Assembly: GCA_934746515.1 (NCBI GenBank)
Contig: CAKVFH010000003.1
Span: 1-64,000 of the forward strand
Length of the DNA: 64,000 nt
Direction: 5' to 3'
Origin: an uncultured Clostridia bacterium
GTDB taxonomy: Bacteria; Bacillota; Clostridia; Christensenellales; UBA1242
A program made the position numbers and the translations under genes. How positions within the stretch are numbered: the first letter of the stretch is position 1; each line of letters starts with the position of its first letter. Under the pieces are notes generated by a model. It had not been told where the DNA came from and made no database searches. It saw only the letters and a list, made by a program, of their open reading frames with translations. This document shows, piece by piece, positions 24,837-33,009 of this stretch.

Positions 24837-25085
24837 ATGGCTAATCCTATTAGAACTTGTATTGTTTGCAGAAAGAAAGGCACAAAAGAAAACTTTATAA
24901 AAATTGTTTTAAACAAAAATGGTGAATTGCTTATTGAAAAAGACAAAAGGCTTGACGGCCGCGGCGCATATATTTGCAAAGCTGGCGAGTGCATAGACAA
25001 ATGTCAAAAATCAAAAGCAATCAATCGTGCGTTTAAAATGAATGTTCCACAAGAATTTTATGAGGAACTTAAAAATGGAAAATAA
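24837..25085 (+). CDS. rnpM: RNase P modulator RnpM (YlxR)
   Basis: The 82-aa protein contains the YlxR core RTCIVCRKKGTKENFIKIV, then GRGAYICKAG and a basic C-terminus. YlxR was recently shown to bind and modulate RNase P RNA in Gram-positives. It lies between nusA and the ylxQ gene, as expected, with a GGAG site 8 bp after the nusA stop. Its end overlaps the next gene by 11 bp. Confidence 0.93.
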   Translation: MANPIRTCIVCRKKGTKENFIKIVLNKNGELLIEKDKRLDGRGAYICKAGECIDKCQKSKAINRAFKMNVPQEFYEELKNGK

Positions 25086-25377
25086 CATTTCTAAAATCAA
25101 GACATATTTGGGTTTTGCAATAAAGTCACGAAAAGTTAGGTTTGGTGTTGACGATATTATGAAACTCAAAAAGGCTGATTTGATTCTTGTTTCGGACTCG
25201 CTGACAGAGTCTGGACAACAGAAAATTAACACTTTTGCAAAAAATCATTCGGTTTATGTTAAATCACTAAATCAAGAAGAGTTTGCAGAAATTGTAAATA
25301 ATATAAACATAAAAGCGGCAGCAATTTTAGATAAAAATCTTGCTGATGCAATAAAAAAGAATTTGACTAATAATTAG
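25075..25377 (+). CDS. rplGA: L7Ae/L30e/S12e/Gadd45-family RNA-binding protein (YlxQ)
   Basis: The 100-aa protein has an L7Ae fold: KIKTYLGFAIKSRKVRFGVDDIMKLKKADLILVSDSL, with SGQQKINTFAKNHSVYVKSL following. YlxQ proteins bind kink-turn RNA in vitro. I chose ATG 25075, which overlaps the rnpM stop; an in-frame start at 25042 would add residues not typical of the family. It precedes infB. Confidence 0.88.
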   Translation: MENNISKIKTYLGFAIKSRKVRFGVDDIMKLKKADLILVSDSLTESGQQKINTFAKNHSVYVKSLNQEEFAEIVNNINIKAAAILDKNLADAIKKNLTNN

Positions 25378-25391
25378 TCGCGGAGGAAACT

Positions 25392-28025
25392 TTGAACAAA
25401 ACAGAAAACAAAGTGCAAGTAGATTTTTCAAACATTAGAGACTTGCAAAACATTATCAAAACCAATGGTATTTCAAAACTTGCAATGGGTGTGAAGTCTT
25501 TGAGACAAAGGCTTGGTGCAGTTGGCGCAAAAATTGCTGATGTGAAGAAAACTGTTCAAGAGCCAAAAAAGGCTGAACCAAAACCAGTTGAAGCAAAGCC
25601 ACAAGAAAAGCCTGTTGAAACAAAGATTGAAAAACCCGCAGTTCAGGAAAAGAGCGCTGAAACTCCAGCTAAAAAGCCTGCTTTTGAAAACAAACAGGCA
25701 TACCAAAACAGACAGAATGGTTTTGCTGGACAAAGACAAGGTGGGTTTGATAATAACTATCAAAACAGACAAAATGGTGGATACCAAAACAATGGTTATC
25801 AGAATCGTCAAGGAAATTATCAAAATCGCAATGATGGCGGATTCCAGAACCGTCAAGGCGGAAGATTTGTTGCAACTGGCGAAAGAAAATTTGATAACAA
25901 TTATGGTGATAGAAGACCTGGCGCGTTTAATGGTAATGGTTCAAGGTTCAACAAACCTGGCGACAGACCAGCTGGTCAAGGTGGGTTCCAGAGAAAGCCT
26001 TTTGGTGCAGCTCAAGGCGGAGTAACTCCAAGACTACCAAAACCAACTGAAGGTTTTGCTGCTTCAACAATTGCTAAAACAAACAATCGTGTGGCTCCAC
26101 AAAAGAAGAAATCACATGACAAGGGTGACGAAAAGAAAGCACTTAACAAAAAGTCACTTTTGATGCGTGGTTATGTCAGCGACGAAGGTTCAATGGATGA
26201 AGATGGCGTTGTAAGAGTTCACAGCAAAAAATATAAAGAAGAATCAGCTCCAGCACAAAAAGTTGTTCAAAAGATTGACCATGCTGTTATCACAACAGAC
26301 AACTTAACTGTGAAGATTTTGGCTGAAACAATCGGCAAATCTGTTCCAGAACTTATGAGCAAATTCTTGCTTTTAGGAATGATGGTAAACATCAATTCTA
26401 ACATTGATTTTGAGTCTGCAGAACTTGTTGCAAGCGAGTTTGGAATCACTCTTGAAAAGAAAGTTGAAAAATCTTTTGAAGAAAAACTTGCTGATACATA
26501 TAAAGAAATTGAAGATAAAGATGAAGACCTTGTTAAGCGCCCAGCTGTTGTGTGTGTTATGGGACATGTTGACCATGGTAAAACTTCACTTCTTGACCAA
26601 ATTAGAAAAACAAATGTCGTTGCTGGTGAAGCTGGCGGTATCACCCAAAGCATTGGTGCATACACCATTAACCTTAACGGCGAAAATATCACATTTATTG
26701 ATACTCCTGGACACGAAGCTTTCACAGCAATGCGTGAAAGGGGTGCAAAACTCACAGATATTGCAATCTTGATTGTTGCGGCAGATGACGGTGTTATGCC
26801 ACAGACAGTTGAGTCTATCAAACAAATCAAAAATGCAAAAGTTCCAATGATTGTTGCAATCAGCAAAATTGATAAGCCTGGTGCAAACATTGAAAATGTT
26901 AAAACACAGCTTGCACAATATGATGTATTGCCAGAAGAATGGGGTGGCGATGCAATCATTGTTCCAATCGATGCAAAACATGGAACTAATGTTGACAAAC
27001 TTCTTGAAATGGTTTTGTTTGTTGCTGAATATCAAAACTTAAAAGCTAATCCAAACAGAAAAGCATCTGGTTCAATCATTGAAGCAAAACTTGATCGTGG
27101 TCTTGGTGCTGTTGCAACTGTTCTCGTTCAAAACGGAACACTTAAAGTTGGCGACTATGTTGTTGTTGGCACTTGCACAGGAAAAATTCGTGCAATGATG
27201 AACGACAAAAACGAAAGAATCAAGAGCGCTGGACCATCAATTGCGGTTCAAATTATGGGTCTTTCAGGTGTTCCAAATGCTGGTGACGAACTCTTTGTGG
27301 TTGATGAAAAGATGAGTCGTCAAGTTGCTTTGGAAAGACAAAATCAAGCCAAAGTTGACATGATTAAGAGCGCTGATCTTTCAATTGAAAACATGATGAA
27401 CAAGATTGCTGATAGCAATTTCAAAGACTATAATGTTATTGTTAGAGCCGATGTTCAAGGTTCTGTTGAAGCGCTCAAGCAAGCACTTGTTGCAATTCAA
27501 AATGAAGAAGTTAAAGTTAGATTCGTATCAGGTTTGGTTGGTGCAGTTACTGAAAATGATATTAGTTTGGCTCAAGCTTCAAATGCACTTGTTGTTGCAT
27601 TTAACACAAAAATTGACTTTAAAGCTAAAGTTTTAGCTGACAAATATAAAGTTGAAATCAAATCTTCAAAGATTATCTATGAAGTTATTGATTATATAAA
27701 AGAAAAGATTAGCAAGATGCTTACTCCAAAATATAAGGAAGTTATCACTGGTCATGCCGAAATCAGAGCAACATTCAAGGCAAGCAAAGTTGGGTTGATT
27801 GCCGGAACTTATGTTCTTGATGGAAAGATTGGCCGTGGCAACAAAGTCCGCGTATTTAGGGGCGAAAAGAAGATTTACGAAGGCGAAATCGCTTCACTTC
27901 AAAGAGAAAAGAATGAAGCAAAAGATGTTGATGCAGGTTTTGAATGCGGCGCAACTTTTGCAGGATTTACAGATTTTGCTGTTGGCGATACCTTTGAAAC
28001 TTATATTCTTGAAAGAATTAACTAA
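25392..28025 (+). CDS. infB: Translation initiation factor IF-2
   Basis: The 877-aa GTPase brings initiator tRNA to the 30S subunit. Translation begins at TTG 25392 behind GGAGG. Residues about 100-215 are low-complexity, with repeated Gln-Asn-Arg and Gly units (NRQNGG, YQNRQGN). The IF2_N domain is near 300. The G domain has GHVDHGKT (391-398) and DTPGHEAF, but G2 reads TQSIGAY (S420 for His), G4 reads SKID (S491 for Asn) and G5 reads DAK (D527 for Ser). Domains II-IV follow with normal blocks. Length is ordinary for Firmicutes. Confidence 0.96.
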   Translation: MNKTENKVQVDFSNIRDLQNIIKTNGISKLAMGVKSLRQRLGAVGAKIADVKKTVQEPKKAEPKPVEAKPQEKPVETKIEKPAVQEKSAETPAKKPAFENKQAYQNRQNGFAGQRQGGFDNNYQNRQNGGYQNNGYQNRQGNYQNRNDGGFQNRQGGRFVATGERKFDNNYGDRRPGAFNGNGSRFNKPGDRPAGQGGFQRKPFGAAQGGVTPRLPKPTEGFAASTIAKTNNRVAPQKKKSHDKGDEKKALNKKSLLMRGYVSDEGSMDEDGVVRVHSKKYKEESAPAQKVVQKIDHAVITTDNLTVKILAETIGKSVPELMSKFLLLGMMVNINSNIDFESAELVASEFGITLEKKVEKSFEEKLADTYKEIEDKDEDLVKRPAVVCVMGHVDHGKTSLLDQIRKTNVVAGEAGGITQSIGAYTINLNGENITFIDTPGHEAFTAMRERGAKLTDIAILIVAADDGVMPQTVESIKQIKNAKVPMIVAISKIDKPGANIENVKTQLAQYDVLPEEWGGDAIIVPIDAKHGTNVDKLLEMVLFVAEYQNLKANPNRKASGSIIEAKLDRGLGAVATVLVQNGTLKVGDYVVVGTCTGKIRAMMNDKNERIKSAGPSIAVQIMGLSGVPNAGDELFVVDEKMSRQVALERQNQAKVDMIKSADLSIENMMNKIADSNFKDYNVIVRADVQGSVEALKQALVAIQNEEVKVRFVSGLVGAVTENDISLAQASNALVVAFNTKIDFKAKVLADKYKVEIKSSKIIYEVIDYIKEKISKMLTPKYKEVITGHAEIRATFKASKVGLIAGTYVLDGKIGRGNKVRVFRGEKKIYEGEIASLQREKNEAKDVDAGFECGATFAGFTDFAVGDTFETYILERIN

Positions 28026-28062
28026 TCTTAAGAGCGTGAGATTACTTCAAGCGCTCTGATTA
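28023..28062 (+). promoter_or_regulatory. Bulged hairpin between infB and rbfA
   Basis: TAATC (28023-28027) pairs with GATTA (28058-28062), and AGAGCG (28031-28036) with CGCTCT (28052-28057). It starts at the infB stop codon and ends just before the rbfA AGGAG site, without a clear T-run. Possibly an RNA-processing or attenuation element. Confidence 0.4.
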
Positions 28063-28077
28063 TTTTAGGAGAAATCT

Positions 28078-28449
28078 ATGACAAATAAAAGAATGAGTAG
28101 AGTTGATGCAGAAATTCAAAAAGCACTTGCTGAAATCATTTCTAAATTTGATGATGTTAATATTGCCGGTTCACTTATTTCAGTCATGAAAGTCGAAACA
28201 TTTTCAGACTTTTCAATGGCTAAAGTTTTCATTAGTGTTCTTGGCGATAAATCAAAAAAATCTTTAATAGTTAAGAAACTTAACGATAACAAAAAAACTA
28301 TTCGATATGAGCTTGCACACAGCATGCGTCTTAAAAATGTTCCAGACCTTGTGTTTATTGTGGATGAAGTTGAAGAACGCGCTGAAAAAGTGTTGAAACT
28401 TTTTGAGCAAATCGAAGGAGAAAACAACGATGTTCGAGAAGATAATTAA
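28078..28449 (+). CDS. rbfA: Ribosome-binding factor A
   Basis: The 123-aa KH-like protein assists late 30S assembly. Visible blocks are NKRMSRVDAEIQKALAEIIS, FSDFSMAKVFISVLGDKS, IRYELAHSMRLKNVPDLVFIVDE and a helical end with AEKVLKLFEQIE. It follows infB by 52 bp with an AGGAG site, and overlaps the start of nrnA by 20 bp. Confidence 0.95.
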   Translation: MTNKRMSRVDAEIQKALAEIISKFDDVNIAGSLISVMKVETFSDFSMAKVFISVLGDKSKKSLIVKKLNDNKKTIRYELAHSMRLKNVPDLVFIVDEVEERAEKVLKLFEQIEGENNDVREDN

Positions 28450-29401
28450 GCTCTTAAATGATGCGGACTATGTCTCCATTTATTCGCATATCAATTCTGA
28501 TTGCGATGCTATGGGGTCTTCACTTGCCATGAAGCTTGCGCTCGAGCAATTGGGCAAAAAGGTTGATGTTTATTCAAATTCAGATTTTCCATCAAACTTC
28601 AAGTTTTATGGTGACTACATGAATGGTCTTAATAAAAAAACATGTGAAAAATATGACCTTGCTGTTTGTTTGGACACACCAAATGAAAACAGACTCGGCA
28701 AATATAAATTCACATACAGAAAAGGTGTGAAAAATGTCATTGTGATTGATCATCACACCTTGTCAAATGAAAAATTCAGCAGGTATAGCTATGTTTTGGA
28801 GTCATCATCAACCTGCGAAATTTTGTATGGAGTTTTGAAAAAACTTGGCATAAAATTTAACACCGAGATTTGCAAATTCTTGCTTTCAGGAATTTTGACT
28901 GACACTGGAAAATTTGCACATTCCGTTACACCAAAAACCATAAGAATTGTTTCAAGACTTCTAGCTTTTGGAAAACTTGACATGGAAAGTTTAACGACTC
29001 CGCTATTCAATTCAATGTCATTTAATTCATTCGAAATGCTGAAAAAACTTTACAATAACATGGAGTTTTTGTGCGACAATAGGTTTGCGCTTGTGATGTT
29101 CAGAAGGCAAGATTTTATTGACTCGCAAACAACTCTTGATGACACAAATGCTTTTCCTGATCTGCCACTTCAGCTTGAAAGTGTGCAATTCTGCATTTTG
29201 GCGTCTGAAGACGATAAAGGTTACTTTAGAGTTTCATTCAGATCAAAAGGTGATATTTCAGCTAGAGAAGTTGCTGAAAGTTTTGGCGGTGGTGGACATC
29301 CAAATGCCAGCGGTTGCAAAATTTTTGGTTCTTTTGAAGAAGTCAGGCAGCGACTTATTGATAGCACAATTGAAGTTTTAGGGTGGAAAAATGTTGATTA
29401 A
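28430..29401 (+). CDS. nrnA: Bifunctional oligoribonuclease/PAP phosphatase NrnA (DHH family)
   Basis: The 323-aa DHH/DHHA1 phosphodiesterase degrades nanoRNAs and may dephosphorylate PAP. Metal-binding motifs are SHINSDCDAMGSS, LDTPNENRLG, VIDHHTLSN and LTDTGKF; the DHHA1 end carries FGGGGHPNASGCK. ATG 28430 follows GGAG inside rbfA. The rbfA-nrnA-truB order is the standard Firmicute one. Its end overlaps truB by 11 bp. Confidence 0.94.
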   Translation: MFEKIIKLLNDADYVSIYSHINSDCDAMGSSLAMKLALEQLGKKVDVYSNSDFPSNFKFYGDYMNGLNKKTCEKYDLAVCLDTPNENRLGKYKFTYRKGVKNVIVIDHHTLSNEKFSRYSYVLESSSTCEILYGVLKKLGIKFNTEICKFLLSGILTDTGKFAHSVTPKTIRIVSRLLAFGKLDMESLTTPLFNSMSFNSFEMLKKLYNNMEFLCDNRFALVMFRRQDFIDSQTTLDDTNAFPDLPLQLESVQFCILASEDDKGYFRVSFRSKGDISAREVAESFGGGGHPNASGCKIFGSFEEVRQRLIDSTIEVLGWKNVD

Positions 29402-30260
29402 AAGCGGTTTTGTAAATGTTATCAAACCAACGGGTGTTTCATCTTCAAATGTTGTTTGTAGAGTGAAAAAAATTCTAGGAACTAGCAAAGTTGGACATTT
29501 AGGAACGCTCGATCCTGCGGCTTCTGGGGTTCTGCCAGTGGCTTTTGGAAAGGCAACAAAATTCTTTGGTTACTTTCTAAAAAAAGACAAAGAATATGTT
29601 GCAGATGTGTTGTTTGGAATTGAAACCGATACTTTGGATAGTTTTGGTAATATAACAAAAACTGAAAGTGTCAACATAAGAAAAGAAGATATAGAAAAGG
29701 TTTTGCCAAGCTTTATTGGAAAAATCAATCAAGTTCCGCCAATGTATTCGGCAATTAAAGTCGATGGAAAAAAAGCGTGCGATTTGGCTAGAGAAGGCAA
29801 AGTAATTGATTTAAAATCGCGTGAAATTGAAATTTTTAGCATCGATATTTTGAGTGAGATTGGTGAAAATAAATTCAGGTTCAAGGTTCATTGTTCAGCA
29901 GGCACTTATATCAGAACATTGTTTAATGATATTGCGGGTGCGCTTGGAACTGTTGCCACAACTCCGGTTATTATCAGAACAAAAAGTGGTGCATTTGATA
30001 TTGAAAATGCACTGACTTTGGATGAATTAGAAGAAAATAAATCTGTTATTTCGATTGAAAATCTGTTTTCAAATTCTGAATTTATTGATATTACTGATGA
30101 AGTTTTGGTAAAAAAACTTCTTTGTGGAGTTAAATTGAAACAGACCGAAATTGGCATCAAATTGGAAGGAAATTTCTTTTTAAAAACAAACAATCAATTG
30201 ATTGGAATGTATCACTTTGATGGCGAAAATTTGATTTGTGATGTTTTCTTGTTTGAATAA
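29391..30260 (+). CDS. truB: tRNA pseudouridine(55) synthase TruB
   Basis: The 289-aa enzyme makes pseudouridine 55 in the T loop of tRNA. The catalytic motif GHLGTLDPAASGVLPVAFGKATK holds the active-site Asp. FIGKINQVPPMYSAIKVDGKKACDLAREG and FKVHCSAGTYIRTLFNDIAGALG follow. The C-terminal segment is short and divergent compared with PUA-bearing TruB. Start ATG 29391 lies inside nrnA. ribF and rpsO, usual next genes, are absent. Confidence 0.95.
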   Translation: MLIKSGFVNVIKPTGVSSSNVVCRVKKILGTSKVGHLGTLDPAASGVLPVAFGKATKFFGYFLKKDKEYVADVLFGIETDTLDSFGNITKTESVNIRKEDIEKVLPSFIGKINQVPPMYSAIKVDGKKACDLAREGKVIDLKSREIEIFSIDILSEIGENKFRFKVHCSAGTYIRTLFNDIAGALGTVATTPVIIRTKSGAFDIENALTLDELEENKSVISIENLFSNSEFIDITDEVLVKKLLCGVKLKQTEIGIKLEGNFFLKTNNQLIGMYHFDGENLICDVFLFE

Positions 30261-30293
30261 TTCAAATAAATTTTACAAGTATAAAAAAATACA

Positions 30294-30322
30294 TTGATTT
30301 TTATCGGTATCTATGATAAAAT
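30294..30322 (+). promoter_or_regulatory. efp promoter
   Basis: TTGATT (30294-30299) and TAAAAT (30317-30322) with a 17-bp spacer and a TG extended -10, the same TGATAAAAT form as at rpsB. Confidence 0.7.
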
Positions 30323-30347
30323 AATTTTGTTAAAAATAGGAGGAAAT

Positions 30348-30905
30348 ATGATTACTGCAGGCGATTTAAGAAAAGGTGTTACTTTTGAATATGAAGGAAA
30401 AGTTTATGTTGTTGTAGACTTTTTGCATGTTAAACCTGGAAAGGGTGCTGCATTCGTTAGAACAAAGCTCAAAAATGTTGTAACAGGACAAGTTATTGAA
30501 ATGACTTTCAACCCAGTTACAAAATTCGAAAAAGCTCAAATCGAAAGAAAACAAATGCAATATCTTTACAGTGACGGTGATTTGTATTATTTCATGGATA
30601 ATGAAACTTATGAACAATTGCCACTTAACAAGAGCCAAGTTGAAGAAGCATTACAATATATCACTGAAAATATGGATGTAACAATAGCTTTCTACAAAGG
30701 CGAAGCATTCAGCGTTGAAGCTCCAAACTTTGTTGAACTCACTATTGTTGAATGTGAACCAGGTGTTCAAGGTGATACTTCTAAAGCTGGCAACAAACCA
30801 GCAAAACTTGAAACAGGTCTTGTTCTTCAAGTTCCATTGTTTGTTAATAATGGCGACAAAATCAGAATTGATACAAGAACTGGAACATACATGTCAAGAG
30901 TATAG
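30348..30905 (+). CDS. efp: Elongation factor P
   Basis: The 185-aa factor relieves ribosome stalling at polyproline stretches. It has ITAGDLRKGVTFEYEGKVYVVVDFLHVKPGKGAAFVRTKLKN, with the KPGKGAA loop carrying the lysine that is modified in some species. The second and third OB domains end with GDKIRIDTRTGTYMSRV. The start follows AGGAGG. It has its own promoter and terminator, and lies just before the spoIIIA operon as in many Firmicutes. Confidence 0.97.
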   Translation: MITAGDLRKGVTFEYEGKVYVVVDFLHVKPGKGAAFVRTKLKNVVTGQVIEMTFNPVTKFEKAQIERKQMQYLYSDGDLYYFMDNETYEQLPLNKSQVEEALQYITENMDVTIAFYKGEAFSVEAPNFVELTIVECEPGVQGDTSKAGNKPAKLETGLVLQVPLFVNNGDKIRIDTRTGTYMSRV

Positions 30906-30928
30906 TTTAAACTTAATCAAAAATATTA

Positions 30929-30960
30929 AAAATATGTCAAGATATGACATATTTTTTTTT
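30929..30960 (+). terminator. Intrinsic terminator of efp
   Basis: AATATGTCA (to 30939) pairs with TGACATATT (from 30945), loop of five, then nine or more T residues. Confidence 0.9.
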
Positions 30961-31015
30961 GCGTCAAAATCATATTACTTTTTTGCTACTAATAAAATTT
31001 GTTAGGAGAGAAATA

Positions 31016-31927
31016 TTGAAAAGTATTTTGCCAGAATGGCTTTATAGATGTTTGTCGGAAAACTTCAGTTTGGATGAAATCCAAGAAATTCGTGTAAGGC
31101 GCAATCAACCAATTCAAATTTGTTTTAAAGGCAAGATGATTGAACTTAAAAACAATTCGGGGCTATACTTAAAACCAATTGTTGCGACAGCGGAGCTTAT
31201 AGACTACATCATTTCTGTTGCAACAAAACAGTCGCTTTATGCGTTTGATGAACAAATTAAAAATGGCTATATAGTGACTGAAAACGGAATAAGAATAGGT
31301 CTTTGTGGAACAGCAGTTGTTGCAAACGACAAAATTAGTTTTATAAAAAACATAAGCTCATTAAATATCAGAATTGGACACAATGTCTGTGGTTGCTCAA
31401 ATGAAATCATAAACTATATCGCAAGCAATGGCTATGTGAAAAATACTTTGATTGTTTCAGCTCCAGGTGCAGGAAAGACAACACTACTAAGAGACATTAT
31501 TTTAAAATTGTCAAATGACTTCAACATTCCAAACATTATGGTAGTTGATGAAAAATTTGAACTAGCTGGTGAAAAACAAAATTTTAATCTTGGCAAGAAC
31601 ACAGATGTGATGCAGGGCTCAAATAAAAAATTTGCTTTTTATGATGCAATAAAGGTGATGAGTCCAAATGTGATTGCAACAGACGAAATTATTTCAGAAA
31701 GTGATGTTGAAGGAATTAAGTTCGCAATAAAATCTGGTGTCAGTGTGATTGCAACAGTTCATGCAAAGTCGATTGAAGAACTAAAATCAAAAACATATTT
31801 TGATTCGCTTGTTAAGGATAAATATTTTGAAAGGTTTATCATTCTATCAAAAAGAAATGGGGTCGGCACAATTGAAGGGGTGTTTGATGAAAATACATTC
31901 GCACTCTTTTTGCCATATTTAAAATGA
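31016..31927 (+). CDS. spoIIIAA: Stage III sporulation protein AA (ATPase)
   Basis: The 303-aa secretion-type ATPase powers the SpoIIIA-SpoIIQ channel between mother cell and forespore. Walker A is APGAGKTTLLRDI; ATDEI is the Walker B-type acidic motif, with YGFVSVIATVHAKS-like sequence after it (SGVSVIATVHAKS). I chose TTG 31016, preceded by TTAGGAGAG, rather than an upstream in-frame start lying in the efp terminator. It overlaps spoIIIAB by 4 bp (ATGA), so translation is coupled. No clear sigma-A promoter was seen, as expected for a sigma-E gene. Confidence 0.93.
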   Translation: MKSILPEWLYRCLSENFSLDEIQEIRVRRNQPIQICFKGKMIELKNNSGLYLKPIVATAELIDYIISVATKQSLYAFDEQIKNGYIVTENGIRIGLCGTAVVANDKISFIKNISSLNIRIGHNVCGCSNEIINYIASNGYVKNTLIVSAPGAGKTTLLRDIILKLSNDFNIPNIMVVDEKFELAGEKQNFNLGKNTDVMQGSNKKFAFYDAIKVMSPNVIATDEIISESDVEGIKFAIKSGVSVIATVHAKSIEELKSKTYFDSLVKDKYFERFIILSKRNGVGTIEGVFDENTFALFLPYLK

Positions 31928-32409
31928 AACTGATAATTCTAGCAGGGGTTATAATTGCATTTGCAAGCATTGGCTTTCAGATTAAAAATAAATATGTAAA
32001 GCAAAAAGAATTTTTAGTTTTTCTTGAATCCTTTTTAAATTATCTATACCTAAATATTTCAATTTATAAAAATAATCTTGATGAAATTATCAATAATTAT
32101 TTAATTCAGCAAAATATTAAAAATGCAAAATATGTCAAATTTATTCTAAAAAACGACAATTTAAAGCGATTTGATGAAAAATTATTAAATGATTATATTT
32201 ACAATGAAGAACTAAAAAATCAGATAAATATTTATTTTAATGGTTTGGGGAAAGGGACTGTTCAGTCTGAATGTGAAAATGCAAAATATATTTTAGCTTG
32301 TGTTAAATCAAATATTGCAAAAACAAACGAAGATATTAAACAAAAAGGTGATTTATATTTTAAAATTTGGCTAGCTGTTGGTGTTGTTGTGGATATTATT
32401 TTATGGTGA
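31924..32409 (+). CDS. spoIIIAB: Stage III sporulation protein AB
   Basis: The 161-aa membrane protein has an N-terminal hydrophobic helix (residues 2-17), a helical soluble region (FLESFLNYLYLNISIYKNNLDEII), and a C-terminal helix (WLAVGVVVDIILW). This resembles the GspF-like SpoIIIAB of the spoIIIA channel. The sequence is divergent; gene order and topology decide the call. It shares an ATGA overlap with spoIIIAA. Confidence 0.85.
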   Translation: MKLIILAGVIIAFASIGFQIKNKYVKQKEFLVFLESFLNYLYLNISIYKNNLDEIINNYLIQQNIKNAKYVKFILKNDNLKRFDEKLLNDYIYNEELKNQINIYFNGLGKGTVQSECENAKYILACVKSNIAKTNEDIKQKGDLYFKIWLAVGVVVDIILW

Positions 32410-32413
32410 TTAT

Positions 32414-32611
32414 ATGAATATTTCAGTTTTATTTAAAATAGCGGCGGTTGGAATTTTGACGATAGTGATAAGTCAATTATTTCAACATCAAGGCAAAGGT
32501 GATCTTGCAACTCTTTCAAGTTTGGCTGGTCTTGTTATTGTTTTAGCAATGGTTTTATCTATGGTTAGTGAGCTATTTACATCAATAAAAACAATGTTTG
32601 AGCTTTACTAA
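32414..32611 (+). CDS. spoIIIAC: Stage III sporulation protein AC
   Basis: The 65-aa protein has two membrane helices: FKIAAVGILTIVISQLF and LATLSSLAGLVIVLAMVLSMV. The size and the G-x-L-T-I-V pattern are typical of SpoIIIAC, which forms part of the channel base together with AD. The ATG at 32414 lies four bases after the spoIIIAB stop; an in-frame GTG-type start inside AB is less likely. Confidence 0.9.
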   Translation: MNISVLFKIAAVGILTIVISQLFQHQGKGDLATLSSLAGLVIVLAMVLSMVSELFTSIKTMFELY

Positions 32612-32634
32612 AAAGCGCAAAATAGGTTAAAAAT

Positions 32635-33009
32635 ATGCTGAAAATAATAATTATTGCGTTAATTACGCTATTTTTATCTATAACAATAAAACAAAAATCA
32701 CCAGAGTTTTCTGTTGTTATAAATGTTACTGGTGGGCTTTTAATTTTATTTTTTTGTTTTGATTACTTGTCTGAAGTTTTATCTTTTTATTCAAGTTTGG
32801 GTTCATCTGTAAATATCGATAGCAATATTATAAAAATTGCTTTTAAGATAATTTCTGTGGGGTTCCTTACAGAATTCGTGTCTGACTTGGCTGTTGATTT
32901 TGGGAATAGTTCCATTGCATCAAAAGTGGTGTTTGGGGGAAAGGTGGTGATATGTCTAATTACACTTCCAGTTGTAAAAGAATTGATTTCATTACTATTT
33001 TCTTTTTAA
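32635..33009 (+). CDS. spoIIIAD: Stage III sporulation protein AD
   Basis: The 124-aa protein has several membrane segments and the SpoIIIAD pattern ITIKQKSPEFSVVINVTGGLLILFF, then AFKIISVGFLTEFVSDLAVDFGNSSIASKVVFGGKVVI, then LPVVKELISLL. It acts with AC and AE in the mother-cell membrane. The last 58 bp overlap spoIIIAE in another frame. Confidence 0.92.
   Translation: MLKIIIIALITLFLSITIKQKSPEFSVVINVTGGLLILFFCFDYLSEVLSFYSSLGSSVNIDSNIIKIAFKIISVGFLTEFVSDLAVDFGNSSIASKVVFGGKVVICLITLPVVKELISLLFSF

Noticed and set aside
25473..25856. Long minus-strand frame opposite the infB N-terminus
   Set aside because: It mirrors the repetitive Gln/Asn-rich coding sequence, has no ribosome site, and overlaps a confirmed gene.
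26267..26998. 243-codon minus-strand frame inside infB
   Set aside because: It is a shadow of the conserved IF-2 G domain; no promoter or start signal on the minus strand.
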